Shown here: positions 12,860 to 24,998 of the stretch, one piece after another | Numbering within the stretch: the first letter of the stretch is position 1 | Layout: every line of letters begins with the position of its first letter | NCBI GenBank assembly: GCA_947685225.1 | Contig: CANTUV010000014.1 | Location: 7,378,001 to 7,442,000 of the forward strand | Source: Garcia nutans | Taxonomy: Eukaryota > Streptophyta > Magnoliopsida > Malpighiales > Euphorbiaceae | Direction: 5' to 3' | Length of the DNA: 64,000 nucleotides | Notes under the pieces: model-generated | What the model was told of the DNA's origin: nothing | The model's input: only the letters and a program-made list of their open reading frames with translations | The model's database searches: none | Position numbers and translations under genes: made by a program

Positions 12860-13620
12860 TTGGTTTCTCTATGTTGGGTTGTATCTCCTCGCCATTTTCT
12901 TCTTGATTAGTACCTGCATTAAAGGAATCACAAACTTTATTATATATTACCTTTTCACTCCTTAAAATTGTGATTGCATTGGCTTGCTCTAATTGGCTAG
13001 GAGATTTTCACTTTTTGGTGTGCTTGGAGTTGATTTGCCAGTTGCCCAACTTGAGTTTCCACCTTCTTCAATGATACCTCCAAAGAATCAAACCTTTTAT
13101 TGCTCCCTTCTTGATTTTGTGGGCTAATTTGAATGAAAGCATTCAAATTATCTTTCAATGTGTGTTTCTTGAATTGATCTTGATTTTGTGTGCTAATTTG
13201 AATAAAGGCATTCAAATTATCTTTCAACGTGGGTTTCTTAACTTGATCTTGATTTGAAAATTATCCTTGAAAGTAAGAACTTCTTTGATAAGGTTGAAAA
13301 AATTATTGAGGTGCAATTTGCTGTTTGATTTTTCCAAGAAAAAGTTGAATAGTTTCTCCAACTTGGATTATAAGGATTGGAATATGGGTCTTTTCTACCC
13401 CTTGGCTGAAAAATTTTAAAGGCATATGCTTCTTCTTACCTCTCTTGGTATAGTTCAAAATCAAATGAACACATATTTGCACTATGTCCTGCAATGCCAT
13501 ATGTTGGACATACTTCTTGACTCGGCATAGGTGCTCTTCCTCTTGCATTTAGCATCTTAAGTTGACTTGTTAATTATGCTAAATGCCATTCCATTTCAGA
13601 ATTAGCATTCATATCATTAA
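12860..13620 (-). pseudogene. Athila/Tat gag remnant with degraded zinc knuckle
   Basis: Minus-strand order: a zinc-knuckle-like CPTYGIAGHSANMC (second Cys replaced by Tyr) near 13500, a stop about 15 codons later, NPYSNPYNPSWRNYSTFSW near 13360, a duplicated 23-codon unit, SLEVSLKKVETQVGQLANQL near 13060, then AITILRSEKV before the pol linker. These blocks are typical of the C-terminal half of Athila-group gag. The capsid region, several hundred codons in complete relatives, is absent: only ~110 bp separate the remnant from the PBS. Gag would coat the RNA in virus-like particles; this copy is broken by stops and frameshifts. Confidence 0.72.
13111..13248 (-). repeat. Two tandem 69-bp units inside the gag remnant
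   Basis: 13111-13179 and 13180-13248 are near-identical. The 69-bp period is 23 codons, so the duplication keeps the frame (protein unit around LKDNLNAFIQIS). It probably arose while the element still encoded gag. Confidence 0.85.
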
Positions 13621-13734
13621 CTCACTCGTGCCTTGAAAACTGCATCCTTACAATAAACACTTAGAAATTCAAAAAGAAACACTTTAAACAATTAAACAAT
13701 TTAAATAAAAAAAAACAACTAATAACAATTACCC

Positions 13735-13752
13735 TCCCCGGCAGCGACGCCA
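13735..13752 (-). other. Primer-binding site of the Athila/Tat-like element
   Basis: Minus strand TGGCGTCGCTGCCGGGGA starts 6 nt inside the 5' LTR. It differs by two bases from the TGGCGCCGTTGCCGGGGA primer site typical of plant Athila/Tat elements. It fixes the element's orientation. Confidence 0.85.
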
Positions 13753-13758
13753 AACATT

Positions 13759-15803
13759 TATTGCGCTCTAATTAACACTACTATAAAGCGACACTCGTAA
13801 GTATACGAGGTAATTGTAGCAATGGTGATCGCCTTAAGGTCATCACATAAGGAAGAAATTATTTTGCAATAGTTTGATTAACAAATAAATTGAAAAGCAA
13901 GAGTGTGATATGTTAGAATGGTGAAAAGAAATTTAAATTTAAAAGTAATATGTGTGATGGTTGTACAAGATTAATTCAATTCTAAGAATAGTATCTAAGA
14001 TTGTAGATCAATTTAATTAAAGCTTAATTCTCAAATTATCTATTAATATAACCTTGTATTTTAATTTTTCTTTGAGTTTAATTAGTAATTACCAATTCAT
14101 TAGTTTTTACATTCATGAATTAACAGCAACCAATTATTTTAAAATTGCAAATTAATAAAACCCTAGAATTTATATTTCTAATTCATTCTTAGGGTAGTTA
14201 AATGCATAATTTCAGTATCAAATTTCACCTCTCGGTCTTTCATTCAATATCTAGAGATTAATAGGTAGCTAATCTATCAACCTAACATTCAATCCAATAC
14301 AATAAACTAATAACAAGGTATATTAATGGAAATATCAAATCAAGTCATTCAATCAAATCTACTACAAACCCTAGGCATGAGCAATTTAGCTCATCATCAT
14401 CAATTTAAAATAAATATTCATCTCAATATAAATCAAATCACAATTATCTATTGAAATATTAGTGTTCTTAATAAATAACAACAATCTAGAAATGAATTAA
14501 AATAAAAACTCCTTTGAAGATGCTAAGAGTTGAACTTATAGTCTTCCTTTTAGCTCCACTTTGAATATGATGAAGAACTAACAAACCTTCTTCAATCAAT
14601 GGATCTCTTCTTAAAAGATGAAATGGTAACTCTCTCAAGCCTCCAACTCCTCAATCAAGCTTTCTTCAAATCCTAACCTTCATAAGAGCTTGCACACCCA
14701 ATTTTATCCCAAAAATGTTAAGAGTCTTGTCTATAGAAGAAATAGAAGATAAAGATGAAGGTGATGTTCATGGTCTCTCTCAAAATCAAGAACAAGAGGA
14801 TGAACTAAGAACAAGATGTTAAAAATGGAGAATGAATGGTCTTTTAATGTTTCTAATGTGTGCCCCCATCACTCTCTCTTCCAATCATGTATTTTTAATT
14901 GCCAATTACTTTTTCAACTCACCTCACTCCCATTTGTCCCCTCCTTTTTTCTTTTTTAAATCTTTCATTCCATAAAAATAAGTCACCTATTACATCTTTT
15001 ATTATTTCTTTTCAAAAGAAAATGCATGTTGTCTCCCACTTGTCCCTTAACTCATGCAAAATAATTTAAAGCTATCACATGAGACATGGCCAAGTCTTAA
15101 GTGATTTGGCCATGTCACTTATTTTTATTGGGACACAGCCAAGTCTTGAGGCCGTGTCCATAGCTGCCCATATTTCTTCTTCTTTTCTAGGTGTGACACG
15201 GCCAAGTCACTGGCCGTAACTGGCCGTGTCATGTGATACGGCCAGTGGCTTAGCCGTATCTTCTGCTTGTATTCATCTCTGCCATTTTCTTCCTCTTTTC
15301 CTTATTTTGTTCATCAAATGAGATATGGCCAAGAACTTGACTGTGTCATGTAACACGGCCAGTTACTTGGCAGTGTCTCTTAAATGTGTTCTCTCCTATA
15401 TTTCTTCTTGCTCTTTTCTTTGTTTTGTTCTTCAAGTAAGATAAGGTCAAGACCTTGGCCGTGTCATGGGACACGGCAAGTGGCTTGGCCGTGTCTCTTA
15501 AATGTGTCAGTCTCTACCCTAATTCTCTAAGGGACACGGCCAAGCCAATTTGACCTAACTGTGTCTTATGAGTGTGTTATGCTTCATTGTCTTAGATGAA
15601 GGGACACAGCCAAGCCATGAAGTGTCTTGGTTGTGTCTTAAGCTTTCCACCTTCTTCAATATATTAAATTGAATTAAAGCTCCATTGTTTTGTTCTTCAA
15701 CCTGGATCAAATACTTCAAACAAACTTAAGCACAAATTTGAAGAAACATCAATCAAAAACCAATAAAATTACCCTAAAAATACATACACAAATTATCAAA
15801 ACA
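13759..15803 (-). repeat. 5' LTR of the Athila/Tat-like element
   Basis: 2045 bp, partner of 8960-10972. The inner end reads TATTGCGC where the other LTR has TGTTGCGC, a single transition in the terminal dinucleotide; the outer end is AAAACA followed by target duplication ctaag. The palindrome cluster recurs at 15080-15636. Confidence 0.88.
15080..15636. repeat. Cluster of GACACGGCC/GGCCGTGTC palindromes in the 5' LTR
   Basis: Counterpart of the 10285-10810 cluster in the same LTR position. It has an extra inverted unit near 15195-15240, so the cluster varies in copy number between the two LTRs. Confidence 0.75.
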
Positions 15804-16000
15804 CTAAGCGGAGCAAAAATGGTTTTTGATGAGATGAGAAATGAAAACTATTTACTCCACACAGGGTTTGTGAATAAGTGGTTGTCTAATAATAAGTAAG
15901 AAATATCCATCTTTTTGCAACTCACATTTACTGTTACTCTATATAACCGTACATGAGATTTTCACCTCATACAGCTAACTTATAAACTAAGTACTTATAA

Positions 16001-17308
16001 TGTCACGACCTAAACCTGATGATAAATGACCGGCACTAGGGAATGAGAAAGCATGTGACTTTCAGACCGTAGTAAGCCTAATAACTTGCAACCCGAGGAA
16101 ATTGCACTAAAAAGCAATCAATATCATAAAACCAAGGATATGGTCCTACCTATTATATAGAACTCGTACATGACATGACATCATAACCAACTTAGGCAAC
16201 CATCACAAATTACATCCTCATCATCAAACAGTACTACTCAAAATATATCTAACCAAACAATGAAACAAATTAGAAAGATTGATAAAGAAAGAAATATCAT
16301 ACGGAGTTATAGAATACAATTAAATATGACATAATTATACAATGAAGTATATGGATGTGAGTGGAAATTTTCTCCCTCAATCCCATGTGGAATGGTTCTT
16401 GCGACTTCGGCATTGTTAGGCTCAGGGCCTAAGAGAACACGGGCCTAAATCCGGAGAAAATATAGTCACTATTCAGACGGGCCAAAAAAAAGAAAGGGGT
16501 GGATGACTCAATTCCTAAGGAATCTCTAACCCCCTATTGGGTTCAAAAAGTTGGGTATGTATGAGGAAGGTGAGAAGTGACCCAGCACCCCCATAGCTCC
16601 CGGTTCATTGGAACCGACTTCATTTTCATGTCTAAATATTATTGAATTCTTAAGTATTATAATATTATCCATACTACATGCAATTATTAATAAAATGGAT
16701 TCATTCATAAAATAATATAAAAATAGTACATCACAAAATAACATGAGTGCCCATCCTTAAATAGAAACATACCCTTACAATATTTAAATATTCACAGAGA
16801 AAATAAATAAAATAGGACACTTACCAAAAGGTAGATACGTGTCCTCTATAATTGTCCCAAAGTCTTTAAATGAATTACAATTACATAAACTAAATAAACA
16901 AGCACCCACACTAGATGAAAATATGTCTTTTATAATGTTCTTTAAAAATACATATAAATCTAAGAAAAATAATAAAGCAAGAGAAAAATAATACAACATA
17001 TATGAAAATAATTGAATAATTAAAAATAAAATAAATAAAAACATCTTATTATTATCCTATTAAGGAGATATAGTGCGCGATGACACAAGTTGAGCCTATG
17101 GCAGTCCCGTTAGCCGATTAGAGGGCGGGGGTCAAGGGGGCAGTGCCCCTGAAAGGTAAATGGTTTACATAATATGATTTTGTTAGAAAATTAGGGTTTC
17201 TATCTAAGTGAGGATTTTATATTTATAGAAATTAGGGTTTTTTCTAAATTAGGATTTTGAAGTAAAATTAGAGTTTTTGGGATAAAATTATGGTTTTAGG
17301 GTTTTACA
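16001..17308 (-). mobile_element. Possible solo LTR of a Ty3-type element
   Basis: The left end TGTCACGACC is the complement of GGTCGTGACA, the LTR 3' terminus also seen in the Tekay element (41609-41618). The right end GGTTTTAGGGTTTTACA is the complement of a TGTAAAACCC start like that element's. A CAAGGGGGCAGTGCCCCTG patch near 17140 is of a type seen in plant LTRs. Flanks (tataa, tgatt) do not match, so either the right end is wrong or the target duplication is lost. Confidence 0.4.
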
Positions 17309-18154
17309 TGATTAAACCAAATGCTTAAATTAAATTCTAAACTACTGGATATTTAAAATACTATTTAGATAATCTAGTACTACGGTGATTTAATTAAACA
17401 GGTTACTAGACATGCAAACAATGAAAAGAAGTTATTATATGTTACTGTATGTTTGTATATAAATTAAAAGGTAAAAGAATGAACTAGTTATAAAATAATT
17501 TGATAGATGAAATAACAATAAGTTAATTCACTATAAATTTAAATAAATTAAGTTTAGAAAGACAAGCCTCTGTTTGTAGATTCCACTAAAACAGAGAGTA
17601 TATTGATTCAAGTCTTTCTGCCTTCACCAATTTTAGCTTTAGTTGGATGAAGCAACTTGAGACGATGATCAATGGTCACTGCCTCTCAATTGTTGTGTGT
17701 TAATTTTATTTTCTGTATGCTTTTCTCTCCTGTTTGTTAATTGTTTTTGGGTCTTAGCTCATTAATTGATGTGTTGCTCTTTGTTAATTGCTTAATCAAA
17801 ATTGCCCCTCCGCCTTAAGTATTAGACTCTATTATTTATATGCAAAGAAGACAAAACCCTAATACTAATTCGACGGTTTAAGACGAAATCCAAACTCAAT
17901 TAGAAAATTAATAAACCATCCTATGGTTAAGACAAAATACAATATGAATTAGGAAGCTATTAAATCGAGGGCCATATTAGTGGCTGTGGCAAATCAAACA
18001 TGTCGATTCGATAAAAGTTGGGCCAGGCCAACTTGTCTTAGGATCCTGATCATTTTTTGCTTTTAAAAATGGTTCAGACTCGTTTAAACCTTTAGAATTG
18101 ATCTAACTTTCTTTTTAACTAGGGCTGGACTGGATTAGGTTAAAAATTAGAGTC
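17309..18154. other. No recognisable gene
   Basis: Moderately AT-rich sequence with no family-like reading frame or repeat structure. It ends where similarity to the long LTR family begins at 18155. Confidence 0.5.
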
Positions 18155-20928
18155 AACATTTAACCGCTCACCTTAACCAAAAGCTAAATTTGTATAATTA
18201 ATTAGATCACCTCTATGATTTATTTCAATTGTTGTATCCACTGCTAGAGTGATATAAGAATAATTAATAACCAAAAATTATCCTAAAATTATTAACTATT
18301 ATGATATGCATGACATGAGACATATATAAAAATGAATCTTAAATTCTAACAAAATTTCGATAATATTTATCTAATTATCCTATATAGCGTTTTTCAATCC
18401 ATAATTCATCAAAAATGCTAAGTATTTAAAATGTTATAATCTATAATTAATTTAATTCGTTTGTTATTATAATTTAATAATAATTGTGATAATATTAATG
18501 TTATTAATAAATATATTCTATTAAATTTTTAATAATGTTTATTTAGTTTACTTACAAATTATCCATTTAAGATCTAAATTACATACTAAATTAATGTTGA
18601 ATAATTCTAAGAGAATAATTTATAATGATCCTTTAATTATAATTAATAATTTATTAATTTTTATTCTCTAAAAATATTAACTTATTACAATCACAATGAT
18701 AGTGAAAATATATTTAATAATATATATTTACTAAATATATCCTTCAAATATAATAATATTATTATTTATTTTAATTTTTATTAATTTTTAGTAATAAATT
18801 TTAATAATAAAAATAATTATAAAAATATTAACAATGTTAATACTAAAATTAATATTTGCTAATAATAATTATTATAATAGATTTAATAATAAACGTAATA
18901 ATAATAATAATAATATTTAATTACCATAATCGTAACAAATCTTAATATTTAACTACTACTTGATATTATATTTTAATAATTAATATGATTCAATAATAGT
19001 CAATATATATTAATATTTAATTGCATTAGTAATAGTAATAATAACAGTATAACTATTTAAGTAAACATTTAGTAGAGTAGACTTTAAATAATTTATTAAA
19101 AAAATACTAATATTTATAAAATTTTAGTTATAATATTTTTACTAGTACAACACTAACAATATTAATAATTAATTACTACTTAGCACAATTTATATTTTTA
19201 ACAATTATTATAATTTATTCTTAAGTAAAAATAATGGTAACTTCATTATTATAATTATAGCAATATTAATTTTAATTAAATAATTAATTTTATGAATTTA
19301 TATAAATTTTAAATTATATTTTACTTACCACCAATTTTAATTATTTGAAAATTAATTAACTCATTTTAATTAACTTAATTATGTATGTAAATAAAACTCT
19401 TATTTAGATAATACTTTAACAATAATATTTAATATAACTAACTTTAACAAGTATTAATTAATTATCTTTTAATTTACTTATTTATTTCATAAATATATTT
19501 ATTTATATCCTTATTTCTAAAATACATTCAATTAATTTTATAATTTACTAATAAAATTTATAATTCAAAAATTAAACTTTGTTAACCATAAGTATTTTTA
19601 TTCTAAAGCTAATATACATAAGCTCGTTTTCATTTTAAACAATTATTAAACAACTATTATATTAACAAAATTCTTAAATATAATTTACTGATATCTTTAA
19701 ATTTATAAATTTATAACTAATTACTAATTTGTCAATTCTATATAATCAATTTATTTTAATATTTATAACTCTAATTTTTAATTCATTTTCTTTATTAATA
19801 TTTCACTTTAAATCTAGTACTTATATATATATTAACAACAATTCATAATTTAATAAATAATTTTTAAATTTACTAACTAATAACTAATTCATAGTTTCAT
19901 TAATTCAATTTATATTTATTAATTTGTTTTATAATCTGTTAATAATATTTAAAACTTAAATATTTAATCTATTTTAATTGTACTTAGTATTAATATTTTT
20001 ATTTTAATTTACTGAATATAAAATTTTACAAAATAAATTTTTTTATTTAAATTTCTCTTTTAACAATAATAATTAATCAACTATAACTTCTAATTTAATA
20101 ATTTTTCTTAAATTTTTAACTGATTCCTTTTAAAATAATTATTTATTATTTTTACTATTTATATTTGTATTTATTCATAATTTAATTATTTTTTAAATTA
20201 TTTCTTATTTATCATAATATTTACATCAAAATTAAATACTAAATTTTTTATTAAAATAAAATTTAACTAATTAACATTTTAATTATTTCTGTGTAAAAAT
20301 TATATCTACATACATATATGTACATATAAATTTTTTAAATACTCATTTATAATTTGCAAGTAATATACCGAATCAAAATTTAAGTCGAGAAGATTCTAAA
20401 AATACTCATATCGCAGAAAAATATCATCGAAAAATGGTCAAAAATAGCTTCCAAGGGTGTGAGCTCCGGTCAATCAATGGGGCGGCGCGTGCGGTGGTCT
20501 CAGGCGGCGGTTCATGGCAATTTGGCATTGAAAATTTCATCGAATGTACTCTCATGGTGGCCTGCTTGTGTAGTAAATCGAAGACTGGAAGAAGGCGAAC
20601 GGAGCAGATAAAAAATATTGCTCCTTGCCTCTACCAATTTTTCGATTTCTTTGCCTATCTCTCTCACTCTCTGCCTTTTCTTTTCCTTTTTCTAGTCTCC
20701 CTTCTCTCTCATTTTCTCTTTTTTTTTCTCTTAAAATTTTTTTACACTACAATTAATAACTCGAATAAATGGCCAATATTAATTAATAGCCATTGAACCA
20801 CTATAACCATTGTTAGTGGTTTATATTAAAAATGTCCATTTTACCAAACTTTAATTATTTTTTATTATTATTTTATTTATATATATATATATATATTTAA
20901 TAGTTACCTAATTTCTCCACTTTTAAAA

Positions 20929-20973
<45 letters not shown>

Positions 20974-21509
20974 TTCATTATTATGATCATTATTATTTTT
21001 ATTGGTCAATAATTACTGCCACTATATTAATATAGTCATTTTAATTATTATTTAAACCATAATTTTTAATTTAATGTACTAAATTTAATTATTATATATA
21101 TATATATATTTGTTACTGATTATTGGTAGTATATATATTTTTACAATCATCATAATTATTTATTTATTTACTAATAAGTATTATTATTATTATAAGTTCA
21201 CTGATAACTCAAATATTATTTAGTGTAATACATGAATAAATATCGGCTACCTAACCTAATTGTAAACTACTTGCTATTCTTCATTCCTTACTTAGGTACA
21301 AACTACAAGGGCGTTAAACACCCTTTTTATTTTTACTTAAATAATTTAACACCTGCTCTATTTATTTAATAAATCACATTATTAATAAACACATATTTTT
21401 TATTAGTTTATTGTACATACCATATTATTTTATTATTTATTTTTATTATATATATATATATATTTACATAATTATATATTATTATTTTAGAAAAATACCG
21501 GGTATTACA
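18155..21509 (-). mobile_element. LTR fragment of the LARD-like family (copy 1)
   Basis: Matches 25859-29260 over its full 3.35 kb. The right end is the complement of TGTAATACCCGG, a proper LTR start, while the left end stops abruptly at 18155, lacking the last ~860 bp of the LTR. A GC-richer patch at 20430-20600, as in the other copies, may be transcribed leader. Open frames here are chance frames in the LTR. Confidence 0.75.
20930..20974. repeat. (ATT)n microsatellite
   Basis: About 15 uninterrupted trinucleotide units in LTR copy 1; the matching site in the other copies is much shorter, so it expanded after the copies separated. Confidence 0.95.
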
Positions 21510-21511
21510 TT

Positions 21512-23143
21512 TAAATTTTAAATTTACTAACTAATAACTAACTAATTCATAGTTTCATTAATTCAATTTATATTTATTAATTTGTACTATAATCTATTAA
21601 TAATATTTAAAACTTAAATATTTAATCTGTTTTAATTGCACTTAGTATTAATATTTTAATTTTAATTTTCTACGTATAAAAATTTTACAATATAAATTTT
21701 CTTTCATTTAAATTTCTCTTTTAACAATAATAATTAATCAACTATAACTACTAATTTAATAGTTTTTCTTAAATTTTTAACTAATTTCTTTTAGACTAAC
21801 TATTTATTATTTTCACTATTTATATTTGTATTTATTCATAATTTAATTATTTTTTTTAAAATATTTCTTATTTATCATAATGTTTGCTTCAAAATTAAAT
21901 CCTAAATTTTCTATTAAACCAAAATTTAACTAATTAAAATTTTAATTGTTTCAGTGTAAAAATTATATCTACATGCATATATATATATATATATATATTT
22001 AAATACTCATCTATAATTCGCAAGTAATATATCGAATCGAAGCTTAAGATGAGAAAATTTTAAAAATGCCCATGTTGTTGAAAAATATCGTCGAAAAGTG
22101 GTCTTAAACGGCTTTCGAAATTGATGCCAGTATGAGCTCCAAACAGTCAACCGGACAGCGAGTGTGGCAGTCTCAGGCGGTGGTTCAAGACGGTTTTGGT
22201 GGCATTAAAAAATTCATCGAGTATACTCTCACGGTGGCTGGCGCATGTAGTAAATTAAAGACTGAAAGATGACGAATGGAGCAGATGAAAAATATTGCTC
22301 CTTATCTCTACCAATTTTTCGATTTCTTTTTCTCTCTCTCACTCTCTGCCTTTTCTTTTCCTTTTTCCAGTTCCCGCTTCTCTCTCATTTTTTCTATTTT
22401 TTTCTCTCTTAAAAATATTTTTACACTACAATTAATAACCCAAATAAATGGCCAATATTAATTAATGGCCACTAAACCACTATAACCATTATTAGTAGTT
22501 TATATTAAAAATGTCCATTTTACCAAACTTTAATTATTTTTTATTATTCTTTTATTTATATATATATATATATTTAATACTTACCTAATTTCTCCACTTT
22601 TAAAATTTATTATTGTTATTATTAATTTTATTATTATGATCATTATTATTTTTATTGGTCAATAATTACTATCAATATATTAATATAGTTATTTTAATTA
22701 TTATTTAAATCATAATTTTTATTTTAATGTACCAAATTTAATTATTATATATATATATATTTGATATTGACTATTGGTAGTATATATATATTTTTACAAT
22801 CATTATAATTATTTATTTATTTACCAATAAATATTATCATTATTATAAGTTCACTGACAACTTAAATATTATTTAGTATAATATATGAATAGACATTGGC
22901 TACCTAACCTAATGGTAAACTACTTGTTATTCTTCTTTTCTTACTTAGGTTCGAAGCACAAAGGTGTTAATACCCTTTTATTTATTTAAATAATCCAACA
23001 CATACTCTATTTATTTAATAAATTACATTATTAATAAACCCACATTTTTTATTAGTTTATTGTACATACTATATTATTTTATTATTTATTTTTATTATAT
23101 ATATTTTTTATATTATTATTTTTGAAAAATGTTGGATATTATA
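21512..23143 (-). repeat. Truncated 3' LTR of the LARD-like element (copy 2)
   Basis: Matches 19870-21509 and 27613-29260. The right end is the complement of TATAATATCC, a mutated TGTAATATCC start, directly next to a polypurine tract, which marks it as the 3' LTR. The left end butts onto the LTR start of copy 1 at 21509-21512, so the distal ~2.6 kb of this LTR is missing or displaced. Confidence 0.75.
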
Positions 23144-23176
23144 TTCTTTCCCCTATAAAAAAAATTCGTCCCTAAA
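23144..23176 (-). other. Polypurine tract of the LARD-like element
   Basis: Minus strand: GGACGAA, a run of T, then ATAGGGGAAAGAA directly before the LTR start. The same layout (GGACGAAATTTTATTAAGGGGG) precedes the 3' LTR of the Tekay element at 38752. It primes plus-strand DNA synthesis. Confidence 0.75.
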
Positions 23177-24422
23177 CTTTTACTAACTTGCCTGACGGAA
23201 ACAAATTAGGATATCTAGAAAGCATATCTTATTTTCAAAATAGTTTCCAATAAAATTAATACTTATCTTTAGTCCACTGTCTCATTTCTTAAATTTACCG
23301 AATCAATTCAAAAAATAACTTAAAATCTATAATTATTTCTTAAGTATTCTTTAAGAAATCTAATATAGTTTTATTCTTACTTCATAATTTCTATTAAAGG
23401 CTTTAATATATAACTCTATAATTTATCTATTTCTTAAATAATCTCAATCTATTACTTCTCATTTTATTTAAATATTTCTTATGCTACCTTTCATGTATAT
23501 GTGACCATAATATTCTAATAATAAAATATACCAATATTTTTTTTTCTTATTAACTAATTTATTTTTAACTATTTAATATCAATTAATCCGCCATAATTAA
23601 CATAGATTTACCATTATAATTATTACATACTTACTTAGTTATATTTACCTCATTTACTGTCACACCAATAAATTTTAAATATTTTATCAATATATATAAT
23701 TTCATTCTTAATCTATAAATCATTTATATATATCCAAATTCTTAATCATTTTCTCATTTTTCAAAAACCCAAAAATATTCTTATCTTATATTCCTAAAGA
23801 ATTATTATTTTTCTCATATTATTCTTTTAATAATAAGTAAAATTTTAACCATCGAGATTTTAGAAAATCTTATTAACTCAAATTAATTTGTATATAGAAA
23901 TTTCTTTAGACTAAGAAGCATCAAGTCTATATAATTTCAATTAATCTTTAAAAAAATTTAGCCATCAAAATATATACATACATACCATGGTTCAACTTAA
24001 AATTCCAATATGTAATATTTATCAACTCTTTTCTAAGAATATCTTCAAAATTTATATTCAATTTTTTTTCTTTAAACATTATAATAATCTATAACCATCT
24101 TCATCTTAATTTATAAATAACCAAGTCAAATCTCATATACTCATCATCTATCACACTTTTACCATATCCATATATAAATATAATATAATAATAAGTCTTA
24201 GTCTCCTTTCACCCATATTTAACTAAATCTTCATATCAAAATCAATTCAAAACTTAGTATCTAAATTTAACTTAATTAATTATACATATCCATATAAATT
24301 CATAAATTATATAATTTATCTCCGGTATATAAATCTTTAGTTTAAATATACAAATTATATATTTAAGTATATCTCGAATATTTTTTTATGTATGTATATT
24401 TCATATATACAATATATACACA

Positions 24423-24506
24423 TCTTCTTCTTCTTCTTCTTCTTCTCCTCCTCCTCCTTCTTCTTCTCCTTCTTCTTCTTCTTATTATTCTTATTCTTCT
24501 TCTTAT
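24423..24506. repeat. (CTT)n/(CTC)n pyrimidine tract
   Basis: An ~84-bp plus-strand tract of TTC and TCC triplets, grading into TTA. On the element's sense strand it is a purine (GAA/GGA) run. Confidence 0.95.
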
Positions 24507-24738
24507 TATTTTTAAAACTTCCTTCTCCATAATTTAGACTATGCTTTTTTATTTTTTTTTTAATTTATTTATTTATTTTCGATTAATCTTACATAAAAGA
24601 ATATTCTTAATTCATATGTATTAGTACTTAGTTTTATCATTTCATCACTTTATCTATGCATTCATATCATATATAAGTACAACTAAAGATAATTATAATC
24701 TCTATTAATTTTTTTTATTTAAGGACATCAAGATTCTT

Positions 24739-24741
<3 letters not shown>

Positions 24742-24773
<32 letters not shown>
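24742..24773. repeat. (AT)n microsatellite
   Basis: Uninterrupted alternating AT run of about 32 bp within the element interior. Confidence 0.95.
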
Positions 24774-24775
<2 letters not shown>

Positions 24776-24975
24776 CAAATATATACTATGAATGAATAAG
24801 TATCCTATGAGGTCGACCAACATTCTCTAATTAAATAATTTTAATCTTTTAGTCATAATTACTATCACGGTCTCTACTACCTTATACTCTTAGTGGCATC
24901 ATCTTATAAGACAAATATGACTGAAATTATCACCTTATTTCTATATGAAAAAAATAAAAGTCTACAGAATCTATA

Positions 24976-24993
24976 ACATATGATTTGATATCA
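24976..24993 (-). other. Degenerate iMet-type primer-binding site
   Basis: Minus strand TGATATCAAATCATATG, five bases inside an LTR end reading GTTGGGGTGTGATA. Compare GTTGGGTCGTGACA, four bases, then TGGTATCAGAGC in the Tekay element at 33071-33100. Position and sequence both fit a decayed PBS. Confidence 0.65.
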
Positions 24994-24998
24994 TTAAA

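Larger units (their letters stand above)
8960..15803 (-). mobile_element. Deleted Athila/Tat-lineage LTR retrotransposon
   Basis: Two direct repeats of about 2.0 kb (8960-10972 and 13759-15803) flank a 2.8-kb interior, and ctaag occurs on both sides (8955-8959 and 15804-15808) as a 5-bp target duplication. A primer-binding site lies 6 bp inside the right LTR on the minus strand, so transcription runs right to left. Interior order on that strand: PBS, gag remnant, RT remnant, long non-coding tail. Gag features (GQLANQL, NPYSNPYNPSW) and the RT piece point to the Athila/Tat group. Capsid, most of pol and integrase are absent, so it could only have moved with enzymes supplied in trans, or it lost them after insertion. 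Confidence 0.9.
23177..24975 (-). other. Non-coding interior of the LARD-like element
   Basis: 1.8 kb, AT-rich, with no gag or pol similarity in any frame. It contains a pyrimidine-rich microsatellite at 24423-24506 and an (AT)n run at 24742-24773. Confidence 0.65.

Noticed and set aside
13111..13248. Possible CRISPR-like short direct repeats
   Set aside because: Only two adjacent units without spacers, inside a retrotransposon gag remnant of a plant genome.
20434..20796. 120-codon plus-strand frame in the AT-rich LTR
   Set aside because: Equivalent, differently broken frames occur at the same place in the other LTR copies (22276 and 28416), and the real direction of transcription is the opposite strand.
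16001..21509. One 5.5-kb solo LTR from 16001 to 21509, with near-matching flanks tataa/tttaa
   Set aside because: The terminal 2.1 kb (16001-18154) does not resemble the end of the complete LTR copy at 24999-25858, so the two parts seem to be different families; the flank similarity is weak in AT-rich DNA.
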